From Croceibacter atlanticus HTCC2559 (lineage in GTDB: Bacteria; Bacteroidota; Bacteroidia; Flavobacteriales; Flavobacteriaceae): a stretch of 64,000 nucleotides of DNA. The stretch spans positions 1,942,001-2,006,000 of the forward strand of contig NC_014230.1 in the NCBI RefSeq assembly GCF_000196315.1, read 5' to 3'. Within the stretch, counting starts at the first letter, position 1, and every line of letters begins with the position of its first letter. Shown here in pieces: positions 26,056 to 34,223 of this stretch. The translations under genes and the position numbers were made by a program. Below the pieces are notes generated by a model, which did not search any database, was not told the DNA's origin, and worked only from the letters and a program-made list of their open reading frames with translations.

Positions 26056-26994
26056 TTATTTAGATATAGGACTTATTATCTGAACATTTTGAAATGTAAT
26101 TGCACCTTTTACAACACCTGCAATTACAGATTGTAATGCTTCAATTATTTGCATTTTAAGTTCACTCTTATGATATATAATACTTACCTCTCTAGCCGGA
26201 ATAGGATCTGTGAACATTCTTAAATGAGACTTGTCTTGGTCCCTTAAATCTAAAGTATGTAGGTAAGGCAATAACGTCATACCCAAACCTTCATTAGAAA
26301 GTTTTATTAACGTTTCAAAACTACCGCTTTGTAAGCTAAAACGGTCTTCCTCATACCTATCTGCCATCTTACACAGGTTTAAAATACCATCCTTAAAACA
26401 ATGACCATCTTGTAATAATAAGATATCTTCAACATCTAAATCTGTAGGATCAATTTTAGTTTTTCCCTGTAATCTATGGTTGTTAGGAACATAACCTACA
26501 AATGGTTCAAAGTATAAAACTCGTTCCTTAATTTCTTCATCTTCTAATGGTGTTGCAGCTATTGCAGCATCTATATGTCCTTCTTTTAATTGCTCAATTA
26601 TAGCTTCTGTATGCAACTCTTCAATAGAGAGTTTTACTTTAGGATATTTCTTAGTAAAATTGCTAAGGAACATAGGTAATAGTGTAGGCATAATTGTAGG
26701 AATTACCCCAATTTTAAATTCGCCGCCAATGTAACCTTTTTGTTGGTCTACAATATCTTTAATACGATCACTCTCATTAACTATATTTCTAGCTTGAGCT
26801 ACGATCTTTCTTCCCACATCGGTTAATTCGATTGGTTTTTTACCTCTGTCAAAAATTTGAATATCCAGTTCATCTTCAAGCTTTTGTATTTGCATACTCA
26901 ACGTTGGTTGTGTTACAAATACTTTTTGTGCAGCTTTTGTGAAGTTTTGATGTTCTGCAACAGCAAGCACATAATTAAGTTGGGTAATTGTCAT
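26056..26994 (-). CDS. oxyR: OxyR-type LysR regulator of peroxide response
   Basis: 312 residues from the ATG at 26994; the longer frame from 27033 adds 13 residues that do not fit LysR starts and would include the promoter. The N-terminal winged helix-turn-helix has TITQLNYVLAVAEHQNFTKA. The redox loop QDGHCFKDGILNLC places Cys199 and Cys208, the same numbers as the peroxide-sensing pair of E. coli OxyR. It should activate catalase and peroxidase genes on oxidation. A TATTTTTG box lies 18 bases before the start. Ohr, another peroxide-defence gene, is at 62253. Confidence 0.92.
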   Translation of the reverse strand: MTITQLNYVLAVAEHQNFTKAAQKVFVTQPTLSMQIQKLEDELDIQIFDRGKKPIELTDVGRKIVAQARNIVNESDRIKDIVDQQKGYIGGEFKIGVIPTIMPTLLPMFLSNFTKKYPKVKLSIEELHTEAIIEQLKEGHIDAAIAATPLEDEEIKERVLYFEPFVGYVPNNHRLQGKTKIDPTDLDVEDILLLQDGHCFKDGILNLCKMADRYEEDRFSLQSGSFETLIKLSNEGLGMTLLPYLHTLDLRDQDKSHLRMFTDPIPAREVSIIYHKSELKMQIIEALQSVIAGVVKGAITFQNVQIISPISK

Positions 26995-27012
26995 AATGAT
27001 TGTTATAGACTT

Positions 27013-27020
27013 CAAAAATA
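27013..27020 (-). promoter_or_regulatory. -7 box of oxyR
   Basis: TATTTTTG on the minus strand, 18 bases before the oxyR ATG. It lies inside the longer alternative frame and supports the shorter start. Confidence 0.45.
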
Positions 27021-27102
27021 AGAAAGCTATCAATAATACTTATGAAAAGCTATGTTAAGATTGGTGTTTTTCTATAGAAATAAATCAATTATAACAACAA
27101 AT

Positions 27103-27519
27103 TTAAAATCGAATTGCAATTGATTGATTCTCTTCTCCAACAATAAACTTAGAATCTGACCAAACTGGAGGACCAAAAGACATGTCGTTGTTAGATGCGC
27201 CATAACTTTCTTTAGGCATTCCGTTTGTATTAAAATCCATAGTCCCATTTTCATTTTCATCATGAATAGCTAAAACAGCATATTCACCTTTAGCAATACC
27301 AGTAAACGTAGCTTTAATGTGACCATCTACAATCTTAGCTTGAAGCGATTTTACAGGCTTTAATTTCATAAAAGTGTCTTCACTATGAAGCGCAACTAAA
27401 ACCACACCATTGTCATTTTTAACGTTGTTAATAGTAACTTCTAAATTGGTAGTTTCGTTTTGAGCAGAACAAATATTTCCGAATACTAGTAATACAATAG
27501 CAAATGCAAGAGTTTTCAT
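27103..27519 (-). CDS. DUF2141 family exported protein
   Basis: 138 residues. The signal peptide is MKTLAFAIVLLVFGNICSAQ. The DUF2141 pattern follows: VTINNVKNDNGVVLVALH, YAVLAIHDENENGTMDFN, GMPKESYGASN and a beta-strand end (QSIAIRF). The domain looks like an immunoglobulin-like beta-sandwich; DENENGTMD resembles a calcium loop. Its function is unknown; it should be periplasmic or secreted. A single gene upstream of oxyR in the same direction, separated by about 110 bases. Confidence 0.87.
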   Translation of the reverse strand: MKTLAFAIVLLVFGNICSAQNETTNLEVTINNVKNDNGVVLVALHSEDTFMKLKPVKSLQAKIVDGHIKATFTGIAKGEYAVLAIHDENENGTMDFNTNGMPKESYGASNNDMSFGPPVWSDSKFIVGEENQSIAIRF

Positions 27520-27777
27520 GAGTTGTTTTTTTAAATTATACCTGTAAATTTATAGTTTGCATTTTCATTGTTACATTTAAAATAACTCAGTTGTAAAATT
27601 TAAGGACTCAACTGTATATTTGGTTAGACAAGTATTAAATTAAGCAATAGGACTATCCATTAATTTAAGATAGTTTTTTGTATTTGAGTTAAATGCGTTA
27701 AATGTTTTCTAAAGCCATTAAATATTATGGTTTGTATTATAATCTAAGTTAATTTTATAGCAAACTTATTACCCCAA

Positions 27778-28686
27778 ATGAAATTATTAATTACAGGCGC
27801 TACAGGATTAATCGGAACACATGTTACAGCCGTTTGTCATGAGCGTGGTTATACTGTAAATTATCTTACAACAGATAAGGACAAAATTGAAAATAAGCCT
27901 AACTATAAGGGATTTTACTGGAATCCTAGGGAAGGTGAAATAGATGTTTCTTGTTTTGAAGGTGTAGACGCTATAATTAACTTAGTTGGGGCCAATATTG
28001 CAAAGCGTTGGACAGAGTCTTACAAAAAAGTGATTATAAAAAGTAGAACTGAAACTGCAGAACTTCTTTTAAAATCTTTATCTCAGCGTGAGCATAACGT
28101 TAAGCATATTGTGTCGGCTAGTGGTATAAGTATTTATCCAAGTTCTCTCACCAAATTTTATACAGAAGAGCATAAAGAAGTTGATGATACTTTTATTGCA
28201 GATGTTGTTGTTAAATGGGAAGCTGCTATTGATGCTTTTGAAACCATAGGTATAGATGTAGCAAAACTGAGAATAGGGTTAGTATTAGCCGAAGAAGATG
28301 GTGCATTGCCTAAATTAGCACAGCCTGTTAAACTTGGTGTTGGTGCTCCTCTTGGTAGTGGGAAACAGTGGCAATCTTGGATTCATATAGACGATTTAGC
28401 GAGAATGTTTGTACACGTTGTAGACCAACATTTAGATGGTGTTTATAATGCAGCTACATCTAAACCACAGACAAATAAGGAGATTACACAGTATATTGCA
28501 GAAACCCTTAACAAACCACTTTGGCTACCAAATATTCCAAAACCTGTTATAAAATTAATGTTGGGTGAAATGGCTACCGTAGTTTTAGGCAGCCAAATGG
28601 CTAGCAATCACAAAATAGCTTCAACTGGTTTTGTTTATGAATACCATCACATTAAATTAGCTCTGGAAGACTTACTTAAAAATTAG
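27778..28686 (+). CDS. TIGR01777 family NAD(P)-binding epimerase-like protein
   Basis: 302 residues, full length. The N-terminal Rossmann motif is ITGATGLIGTHV. Family signatures are INLVGANIAKRWTESYKKVI near 72, SASGISIYP near 117, KLRIGLVLAEEDGALPK near 167 and GSGKQWQSWIHIDDLARM near 197. It belongs to the extended short-chain dehydrogenase/reductase superfamily (YfcH-like). Some relatives are linked to cell division or chloroplast pathways; the substrate is unknown. Its stop TAG overlaps the stop of hisIE on the other strand. Confidence 0.9.
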   Translation: MKLLITGATGLIGTHVTAVCHERGYTVNYLTTDKDKIENKPNYKGFYWNPREGEIDVSCFEGVDAIINLVGANIAKRWTESYKKVIIKSRTETAELLLKSLSQREHNVKHIVSASGISIYPSSLTKFYTEEHKEVDDTFIADVVVKWEAAIDAFETIGIDVAKLRIGLVLAEEDGALPKLAQPVKLGVGAPLGSGKQWQSWIHIDDLARMFVHVVDQHLDGVYNAATSKPQTNKEITQYIAETLNKPLWLPNIPKPVIKLMLGEMATVVLGSQMASNHKIASTGFVYEYHHIKLALEDLLKN

Positions 28687-29303
28687 TGTCTGCCTTTTAG
28701 TACAGCCTCGATATCCTTTAAGCTAAATCCTTTAGCTTTTAAGAGAATTAAATAGTGGAATAATAAATCTGCGCTTTCATTTAGAAATAAGTCGTCGTTA
28801 TCATCTTTGGCTTCAATTACCGTTTCAACAGCTTCTTCGCCTACTTTTTGAGCTATCTTATTTATACCTTCATCAAATAATGAAACCACATAACTCTTAG
28901 CATCTTTACCACGTTGTTCTGGAGCAACTTCTGAAATTTCTTTACGTTCACTTATTATAGTTTCTAATTCTGAAAGAAATCCAAAATTCTGAACATTCTT
29001 CTCATTCCAGCAAGTATCATTTCCTTTATGGCACGTTGGCCCTTTAGGTTTTGCCTGAATTAACAATGCATCTTGATCACAATCTACTTTAATAGAAACC
29101 AATTCTAAAACATTACCACTTTCTTCGCCTTTTGTCCAAAGACGTTGTTTGCTTCGGCTAAAAAAAGTAACCTGCTTTAGTTCTTGTGTCTTTAATACTG
29201 CTTCATCATTCATATAACCAAGCATTAACACATTCTTAGTTTCAGAATCTTGTATAATTGCTGGAACCAAACCGTTTGTATATTTATCAAAATTAATTGT
29301 CAT
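28683..29303 (-). CDS. hisIE: Bifunctional PRA-CH / PRA-PH, HisIE
   Basis: 206 residues. The N-terminal half (to about 115) is phosphoribosyl-AMP cyclohydrolase, with VKVDCDQDALLIQ and CHKGNDTCW providing metal-binding Asp and Cys residues. The C-terminal half is phosphoribosyl-ATP pyrophosphatase with GEEAVETVIEAKDDN and ESADLLFHYLILL. They catalyse steps 2 and 3 of histidine synthesis. Last gene of the his operon. The two convergent genes share the bases TTAG at their ends. Confidence 0.95.
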   Translation of the reverse strand: MTINFDKYTNGLVPAIIQDSETKNVLMLGYMNDEAVLKTQELKQVTFFSRSKQRLWTKGEESGNVLELVSIKVDCDQDALLIQAKPKGPTCHKGNDTCWNEKNVQNFGFLSELETIISERKEISEVAPEQRGKDAKSYVVSLFDEGINKIAQKVGEEAVETVIEAKDDNDDLFLNESADLLFHYLILLKAKGFSLKDIEAVLKGRH

Positions 29304-29347
29304 AGTTTCTTCTATCTTTAGTCGTCTTACTTACTTTATTTTAAAAT

Positions 29348-30103
29348 TTAGAGTCTTACAGCAATATTATCGGCCTGTAAGGCTTTCTTTAAATCAACAA
29401 TTTCAATCTCTTTAAAGTGAAATACGCTTGCTGCTAATGCTGCATCACTTTTCCCTAAGTGAAAGGTGTCTTTAAAATGCTGAATACTTCCTGCACCACC
29501 AGATGCAATAATAGGTATAGTTAATTCTTCTGAAAGCTTACGTAACGCTTCATTAGCAAAACCATCTTTTGTACCATCGTTATTCATTGAGGTAAATAAA
29601 ATCTCACCAGCACCGCGCTGTTCTACCTCTTTAGCCCAAGTAAATAAATTGAGTTCTGTAGGTACTTTACCACCAACTAGGTGCACCATCCATTCGCCAT
29701 TAACTTGTTTAGCATCAATAGCTACTGTTACACATTGACTCCCAAATTTAGCCGATAAGTCATTTATTAACTGCGGATTTTTAACTGCCGATGAATTAAT
29801 TGAAACTTTATCTGCGCCATTTTGAAGCAGGATATCTACATCTTCAACACTTGAGATGCCACCACCAACAGTAAAAGGTATATTTACTTGTTCTGCAACT
29901 TGAAGGACAAGCTTAGCCAATGTTTTTCGTTTTTCTTCTGTAGCAGAAATATCTAGAAATACCAATTCATCTGCACCTTCAATAGCATAGCGTTTCGCGA
30001 GCTCAACAGGATCTCCGGCATCTCGTAGCCCAACAAAATTAACACCTTTTACAGTGCGGCCATCTTTTATATCTAAGCAAGGAATTATTCGTTTTGTTAA
30101 CAA
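29348..30103 (-). CDS. hisF: Imidazole glycerol phosphate synthase cyclase subunit HisF
   Basis: 251 residues, (beta/alpha)8 barrel. Start [20 protein letters not shown] with catalytic Asp11; [10 protein letters not shown] and NSSAVKNP phosphate loops; IASGGAGS near 220. With HisH it forms imidazole glycerol phosphate and AICAR. It lies between hisA and hisIE with gaps of about 43 bases. Confidence 0.96.
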   Translation of the reverse strand: MLTKRIIPCLDIKDGRTVKGVNFVGLRDAGDPVELAKRYAIEGADELVFLDISATEEKRKTLAKLVLQVAEQVNIPFTVGGGISSVEDVDILLQNGADKVSINSSAVKNPQLINDLSAKFGSQCVTVAIDAKQVNGEWMVHLVGGKVPTELNLFTWAKEVEQRGAGEILFTSMNNDGTKDGFANEALRKLSEELTIPIIASGGAGSIQHFKDTFHLGKSDAALAASVFHFKEIEIVDLKKALQADNIAVRL

Positions 30104-30146
30104 GGGATTAGGTTTTAAAGATTAGGAATTTGCCTCTTCTAATTTC

Positions 30147-30878
30147 TTAATTTGAATTTAAAATGAAGGATTCAAGTTGCTTTAAAGAGATTCTATTCTC
30201 ATAAATTGCTTTACCAATTATAGTGCCCTCACAACCAATTTCGGCTAATTTTGGAAGTTCATCAAATGTTGAGATTCCTCCTGACGCTATGAGTTTAAGA
30301 TCATTTTCGGTTTCATTTAAAATACGCTTATATAAATTAAATGCTGGTCCTTCAAGCATACCATCTTTAGAAATATCTGTACAAATTACATAGGCTATGC
30401 CTTTATTTTGATACTCATTTATAAAAGGAATTAAAGCTTTGTCACTTTCTTCTAACCAGCCAGAAACTGCAATCTTTTCATCCATGGCATCTGCACCTAA
30501 AATAATTTTATCTGCACCGTAGGTATTTATCCAAGACGAAAATGTTTCAGGGTTTTTAACGGCAATACTACCTCCAGTAATTTGTTTTGCACCACTTTCA
30601 AAAGCAATTCTCAAATCGTCATCGGTTTTTAGACCACCACCAAAATCAATCTGTAAAGAGGTGTTTGTGGCAATATTTTCTAAAACTTTGTGATTAACAA
30701 TATGCTTAGATTTTGCACCATCTAAATCTACCAAATGCAAATATTTAATGCCGTGATCCTCAAATCGTTTTGCCATGTCTAAAGGATCTTCACTGTAAAT
30801 TTTTTTAGTAGAGTAGTCGCCTTTACTCAATCTTACGCATTTACCTTCTATAATATCTATTGCTGGAATAATTCGCAT
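30147..30878 (-). CDS. hisA: ProFAR isomerase HisA
   Basis: 243 residues, the sister barrel of HisF. Start [17 protein letters not shown] with catalytic Asp8; [12 protein letters not shown] near 78; [13 protein letters not shown] with the second catalytic Asp; ASGGIST near 195. It isomerises ProFAR to PRFAR, the substrate of HisHF. The hisH stop lies only three bases before its ATG. Confidence 0.95.
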   Translation of the reverse strand: MRIIPAIDIIEGKCVRLSKGDYSTKKIYSEDPLDMAKRFEDHGIKYLHLVDLDGAKSKHIVNHKVLENIATNTSLQIDFGGGLKTDDDLRIAFESGAKQITGGSIAVKNPETFSSWINTYGADKIILGADAMDEKIAVSGWLEESDKALIPFINEYQNKGIAYVICTDISKDGMLEGPAFNLYKRILNETENDLKLIASGGISTFDELPKLAEIGCEGTIIGKAIYENRISLKQLESFILNSN

Positions 30879-30881
30879 ATG

Positions 30882-31466
30882 CTATAGGTTTAAGAAATTT
30901 TTTAAAAGTTGTTCTCCGTCATTACTACTTTTTTCAGGGTGAAATTGCACACCATAAAAATTGTCTTTTTGTAAAGCAGAACTATATTGTATTTGATATT
31001 CGCTTGTTGAAATAGTTTCAGTAGAAATAGGAGCGTAGTAGCTATGTACTAAATACATAAAACTATGCTCTGAAACTTGTTGAAATAACTCAGATTTTAA
31101 ATTGGTAATTGTATTCCACCCAATTTGGGGCACTTTTACTAAGGTTGAATCGAATTTTAAAACATCAACATCAAAAATACCAAGACCTTCTGTTTGTCCT
31201 TCTTCAGTATAATTACACATTAACTGCATACCTAGACAGATTCCCAAGACAGGTTGTTTTAATGTAGGTATTAGTTTGTGCAAACCAGTTTCTTTCAGCT
31301 TCTTCATTGCAGAACTTGCTTCACCAACACCAGGAAATATAACCTTGTCGGCTTTTTTAATCGTTTCGGTATCATTAGACAAAATCGCCTCAACACCTAG
31401 ACGTTTAAATGCAAACTGAAGGCTTTTTATATTGCCTGCACCATAATTAATTATTACTAGTTTCAT
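30882..31466 (-). CDS. hisH: Imidazole glycerol phosphate synthase amidotransferase HisH
   Basis: 194 residues, class I glutamine amidotransferase. Nucleophile Cys77 in LGICLGMQLM; His176 and Glu178 in FHPEKS complete the triad; the start IINYGAGNIKSL is typical. It feeds ammonia to HisF. Three bases separate it from hisA; a 141-base gap with no gene lies between hisB and hisH and holds an imperfect stem (AAAGCAGTAAG / CTTACAGCTTT). Confidence 0.95.
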   Translation of the reverse strand: MKLVIINYGAGNIKSLQFAFKRLGVEAILSNDTETIKKADKVIFPGVGEASSAMKKLKETGLHKLIPTLKQPVLGICLGMQLMCNYTEEGQTEGLGIFDVDVLKFDSTLVKVPQIGWNTITNLKSELFQQVSEHSFMYLVHSYYAPISTETISTSEYQIQYSSALQKDNFYGVQFHPEKSSNDGEQLLKNFLNL

Positions 31467-31607
31467 AATAAGTAAGAAGTATGAAGTGAAAGGTTTGAGG
31501 TTATTATTTTTGAATACATAGTATATCTATATTGTTTGTGCAGTTTTCATTGAATTAGCTATTAAAGCAGTAAGCTCGATAGATCTTTTTACTTACAGCT
31601 TTTAACT

Positions 31608-32741
31608 TTAAAGAACACCTTTAGTACTAGGCAACACCATCTTTTCTACATCACGTTTTACTGCCATTTTAATACTTTTTGCAAATGCCTTAAAAATAGC
31701 TTCAATTTTATGATGTTCATTCTGGCCTTCTGCCTTTATGTTAAGGTTAGCTTTTGCACCATCACTAAAGCTTTTAAAGAAATGTATAAACATTTCGGTT
31801 GGCATATCACCAACGTGCTCTCTGTTGAACTCTGCGTCCCAAACAAGCCAGTTTCTACCTCCAAAATCTATGGCAACTTGTGCTAAACAATCATCCATAG
31901 GTAAACAGAATCCATAACGCTCAATACCCATTTTGTTACCTAATGCATTGGCAAATACTTCGCCTAAAGCAATGGCTGTATCTTCAATTGTATGGTGTTC
32001 ATCTACTTCTAAATCGCCATCTACTTTTATATCTAAATCCATAGCACCGTGTCGAGCTAATTGATCTAACATATGATCGAAAAACTTTAGACCTGTATCT
32101 ATATTACTATTTCCTTTTCCATCAAGATTAAGTGTTATGTTAATCTTAGTTTCGTTGGTGTTTCTAGTAATTTCATAGGTTCTGTTTTTTAATTTTAAAA
32201 ACTCGTATATACGTTCCCAATCATTAGTTTCAATAGCAATATGTTGCTCCAATTCTTTTTCTGAAGTTGATATTTCGCCTGTTCCTAAATTGGTGTCGTC
32301 GTTTATAAAAATGCCTTTAGAACCTAAGTTTTTAGCAAGCTCCATATCTGTAAGCCTATCACCTATGACAAAGGAGTTTTCTAAATCATAGTCTTCAGAA
32401 AAATACTCAGTAAGTAATCCTGTTCCTGGTTTTCTGGTATCTTTATTTTCGTGCGGAAACGTACGGTCTAAAAAGACTTTATTAAAGGTGACGCCTTCAT
32501 TTTCAAAAGATGTCATAATAAAATTATGGACAGGCCAGAAGGTGTCTTCCGGAAACACATCTGTTCCTAAACCATCTTGATTAGTGATCATAACCAATTC
32601 GTAATCTAGTTCCTTAGCTATTTTTCCTAAAAATGTAAATGCTTTAGGGTAAAATATCATTTTCTCAAACGCGTCAATTTGCTCATCTACAGTTTCTTTA
32701 ATGATTGTGCCGTCTCTGTCTATGAATAGTACTTTTTTCAT
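31608..32741 (-). CDS. hisB: Bifunctional histidinol-phosphatase / IGP dehydratase HisB
   Basis: 377 residues. The N-terminal HAD phosphatase (1-165) starts [16 protein letters not shown], with nucleophile in DRDGT and the zinc-loop region near 100. The C-terminal imidazoleglycerol-phosphate dehydratase (about 190-377) has [10 protein letters not shown] and the second motif [12 protein letters not shown]. It catalyses steps 6 and 8 of the pathway. Directly upstream lies a perfect palindrome (32756-32776) that marks the left edge of the inserted GIY-YIG cassette; without the cassette hisC would probably lie close to hisB. Confidence 0.96.
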   Translation of the reverse strand: MKKVLFIDRDGTIIKETVDEQIDAFEKMIFYPKAFTFLGKIAKELDYELVMITNQDGLGTDVFPEDTFWPVHNFIMTSFENEGVTFNKVFLDRTFPHENKDTRKPGTGLLTEYFSEDYDLENSFVIGDRLTDMELAKNLGSKGIFINDDTNLGTGEISTSEKELEQHIAIETNDWERIYEFLKLKNRTYEITRNTNETKINITLNLDGKGNSNIDTGLKFFDHMLDQLARHGAMDLDIKVDGDLEVDEHHTIEDTAIALGEVFANALGNKMGIERYGFCLPMDDCLAQVAIDFGGRNWLVWDAEFNREHVGDMPTEMFIHFFKSFSDGAKANLNIKAEGQNEHHKIEAIFKAFAKSIKMAVKRDVEKMVLPSTKGVL

Positions 32742-32755
32742 ATTCTGAAATTTTC

Positions 32756-32776
32756 ACCCTGAACTTGATTCAGGGT
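32756..32776. repeat. CCTGAA palindrome, left of the GIY-YIG gene
   Basis: ACCCTGAA (32756-32763) and TTCAGGGT (32769-32776) form a perfect 8-bp stem with loop CTTGA, 15 bases before the hisB ATG. It is related to the palindrome at 33155-33173 in opposite orientation. Such TTCAGG palindromes are, as I recall, frequent intergenic repeats in Bacteroidota genomes. Confidence 0.7.
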
Positions 32777-32882
32777 CTTTTTAAACTTAACTGAGTGGTT
32801 TTTGAATACTTGTTTCAGTTAATATTATTAATTTTTAAATATCAATTGTTTTTAATTCTGGATTTACTGATTTTACTAAATT

Positions 32883-33125
32883 TCATTTCCAGTCTTTATG
32901 CCAATTTTTTAATTGCTTCTCTCTTTGTTTTGCTTGTTTTTTAATGTCAAACTTTTCATAATAAACTAAGTCGTGAACATTATACATTTTTGTAAAAACT
33001 GCACCTGTCCCTTTTTTATGCTTTTCTAACCTTACTTTTAAATTTTCAGTGTAACCAATATACAATACACCTCTGTTTTTGTTTGAAAGTATATAGCAGT
33101 AATAGATTTTCACTTCATCATTCAT
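32883..33125 (-). CDS. GIY-YIG nuclease, interrupted by an in-frame TGA
   Basis: 80 residues to the first stop. The GIY-YIG core is intact: YYCYIL and LYIGYT strands, the conserved Arg in VRLEKHKKG, the Tyr/Phe region LVYYEKF, and the catalytic Glu in QREKQLKNWHKDWK. Small GIY-YIG proteins of this type normally continue for about 15 residues with L-I-x-N-P-x-W/L. After the TGA at 32883-32885 the same frame reads NLVKSVNPELKTIDI and then TAA (32835-32837), exactly this missing tail. The gene therefore carries a nonsense codon in a 96-codon frame. It is out of place among his genes and is framed by palindromes. Confidence 0.85.
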   Translation of the reverse strand: MNDEVKIYYCYILSNKNRGVLYIGYTENLKVRLEKHKKGTGAVFTKMYNVHDLVYYEKFDIKKQAKQREKQLKNWHKDWK

Positions 33126-33154
33126 AACTAATTTAGTAGGTTGTATTCAAAAGT

Positions 33155-33173
33155 TCCTGAAACCAGTTCAGGA
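33155..33173. repeat. CCTGAA palindrome, right of the GIY-YIG gene, overlapping the hisC end
   Basis: TCCTGAA (33155-33161) and TTCAGGA (33167-33173), perfect 7-bp stem, loop ACCAG. The hisC stop codon TGA (33168-33170 on the minus strand) lies inside it. Confidence 0.7.
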
Positions 33174-34223
33174 TTTCGAAATTGATTTCAAAGTTGTAAT
33201 CAATTTCTCATTTTCAGAAGCTGTACCAACCGTAAATCGTAATGTGTTTTCACAAAGTGGTTGGGTACTTCTATTACGTATTACAATTCCGTTTTCAATA
33301 AGTTGCTTGTAGCGTTTATTAGCATCATCAACCTTCACCAGAATAAAATTTGCATCTGTTTTATAACTATGATTTATAAAGTTAATTGTGTTCAATTGGT
33401 TCATAAGCTTTTCTCTTTCAGAGATTAGTTTTGTTATTTCTAGTTGAACATTTTCTTCTTCTAAAATTCGTTTTAAAGCCACTTGCTGCGTTAATACGTT
33501 AACATTATATGGTGGTTTTATTTTGTTTAGAATAGAAATGATTTCTTTAGAAGCAAAGCACATACCCAACCTAATTCCTGCCATACCATAAGCTTTAGAT
33601 AAAGTTTGAGTCACAATTAAATTTTGAAATTCTTGTAATCGCGTCGTCCAACTTTCAGCTTCAGCAAAATCTATATAAGCTTCGTCTATTACTATAATAC
33701 CATTAAAGCTACTTAAGATTGTTTCAATAGCTTTTGAAGCGATTAAGTTTCCAGTCGGATTATTAGGAGAGCAGATGAAGATAAGTTTTGTATTTGCATC
33801 TACTTCAGCCAAAATAGCATTAACATCTAACTGAAAATCATCTACAAGTAACACCTCTTTATTTTCTATTGCATTGGTATTTGCCAACACCTTATACATA
33901 CCGTAAGTAGGTGGCAATGTGATGATGTTATCCCGATTTGGTTCACAAAATGCTCTAAAGATTAAATCTAAAACTTCATCGCTACCATTACCTAATAGAA
34001 TCTGATTTATAGGAACACGTTTTACAGAAGATAGCTGAGTCTTCAAATTTAATTGTTGTGGGTCTGGATACCTATTTACTTTGGTCTCAAAGGGATTCTC
34101 ATTGGCATCTAAAAATACCATATCATCTTCAAAATCTGTAAACTCATCTCGAGCAGAAGAGTAGGCACTCATCGCTTTTATATTCTCTCGAACTAAGGTA
34201 TCTAAGTTAAAATCTTTATTCAT
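33168..34223 (-). CDS. hisC: Histidinol-phosphate aminotransferase HisC
   Basis: 351 residues, aspartate-aminotransferase fold. Signatures: FLDANENPFET near 33, LLGNGSDEVLDL near 96, CSPNNPTGN near 150, VIDEAYIDFAE near 177 and the PLP lysine in TLSKAYGMAGIRLG. It transfers an amino group to imidazole acetol phosphate. The start overlaps the end of hisD by eight bases. Its last codon and stop (TCC TGA) are supplied by the palindrome at 33155-33173, so the C-terminus was probably rewritten when that repeat arrived. Confidence 0.95.
   Translation of the reverse strand: MNKDFNLDTLVRENIKAMSAYSSARDEFTDFEDDMVFLDANENPFETKVNRYPDPQQLNLKTQLSSVKRVPINQILLGNGSDEVLDLIFRAFCEPNRDNIITLPPTYGMYKVLANTNAIENKEVLLVDDFQLDVNAILAEVDANTKLIFICSPNNPTGNLIASKAIETILSSFNGIIVIDEAYIDFAEAESWTTRLQEFQNLIVTQTLSKAYGMAGIRLGMCFASKEIISILNKIKPPYNVNVLTQQVALKRILEEENVQLEITKLISEREKLMNQLNTINFINHSYKTDANFILVKVDDANKRYKQLIENGIVIRNRSTQPLCENTLRFTVGTASENEKLITTLKSISKS

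Larger units (their letters stand above)
32756..33173. mobile_element. Putative palindrome-bounded GIY-YIG cassette inside the his operon
   Basis: About 418 bp between hisB and hisC. Order: palindrome CCTGAA/TTCAGG; a degenerate half copy (ACTTGTTTCAG, 32808-32818); TTTTGAATAC (32800-32809); the GIY-YIG gene; its inverted copy GTATTCAAAA (33143-33152); second palindrome in opposite orientation. The rest of the his operon is compact and unidirectional, so this block looks like an insertion. Boundaries are inferred from symmetry only; I see no target-site duplication. Confidence 0.5.

Noticed and set aside
32756-32785. Palindrome plus CTTTTT as a plus-strand terminator
   Set aside because: No plus-strand gene reads into it; its match to the second palindrome at 33155 makes a repeat the better explanation.
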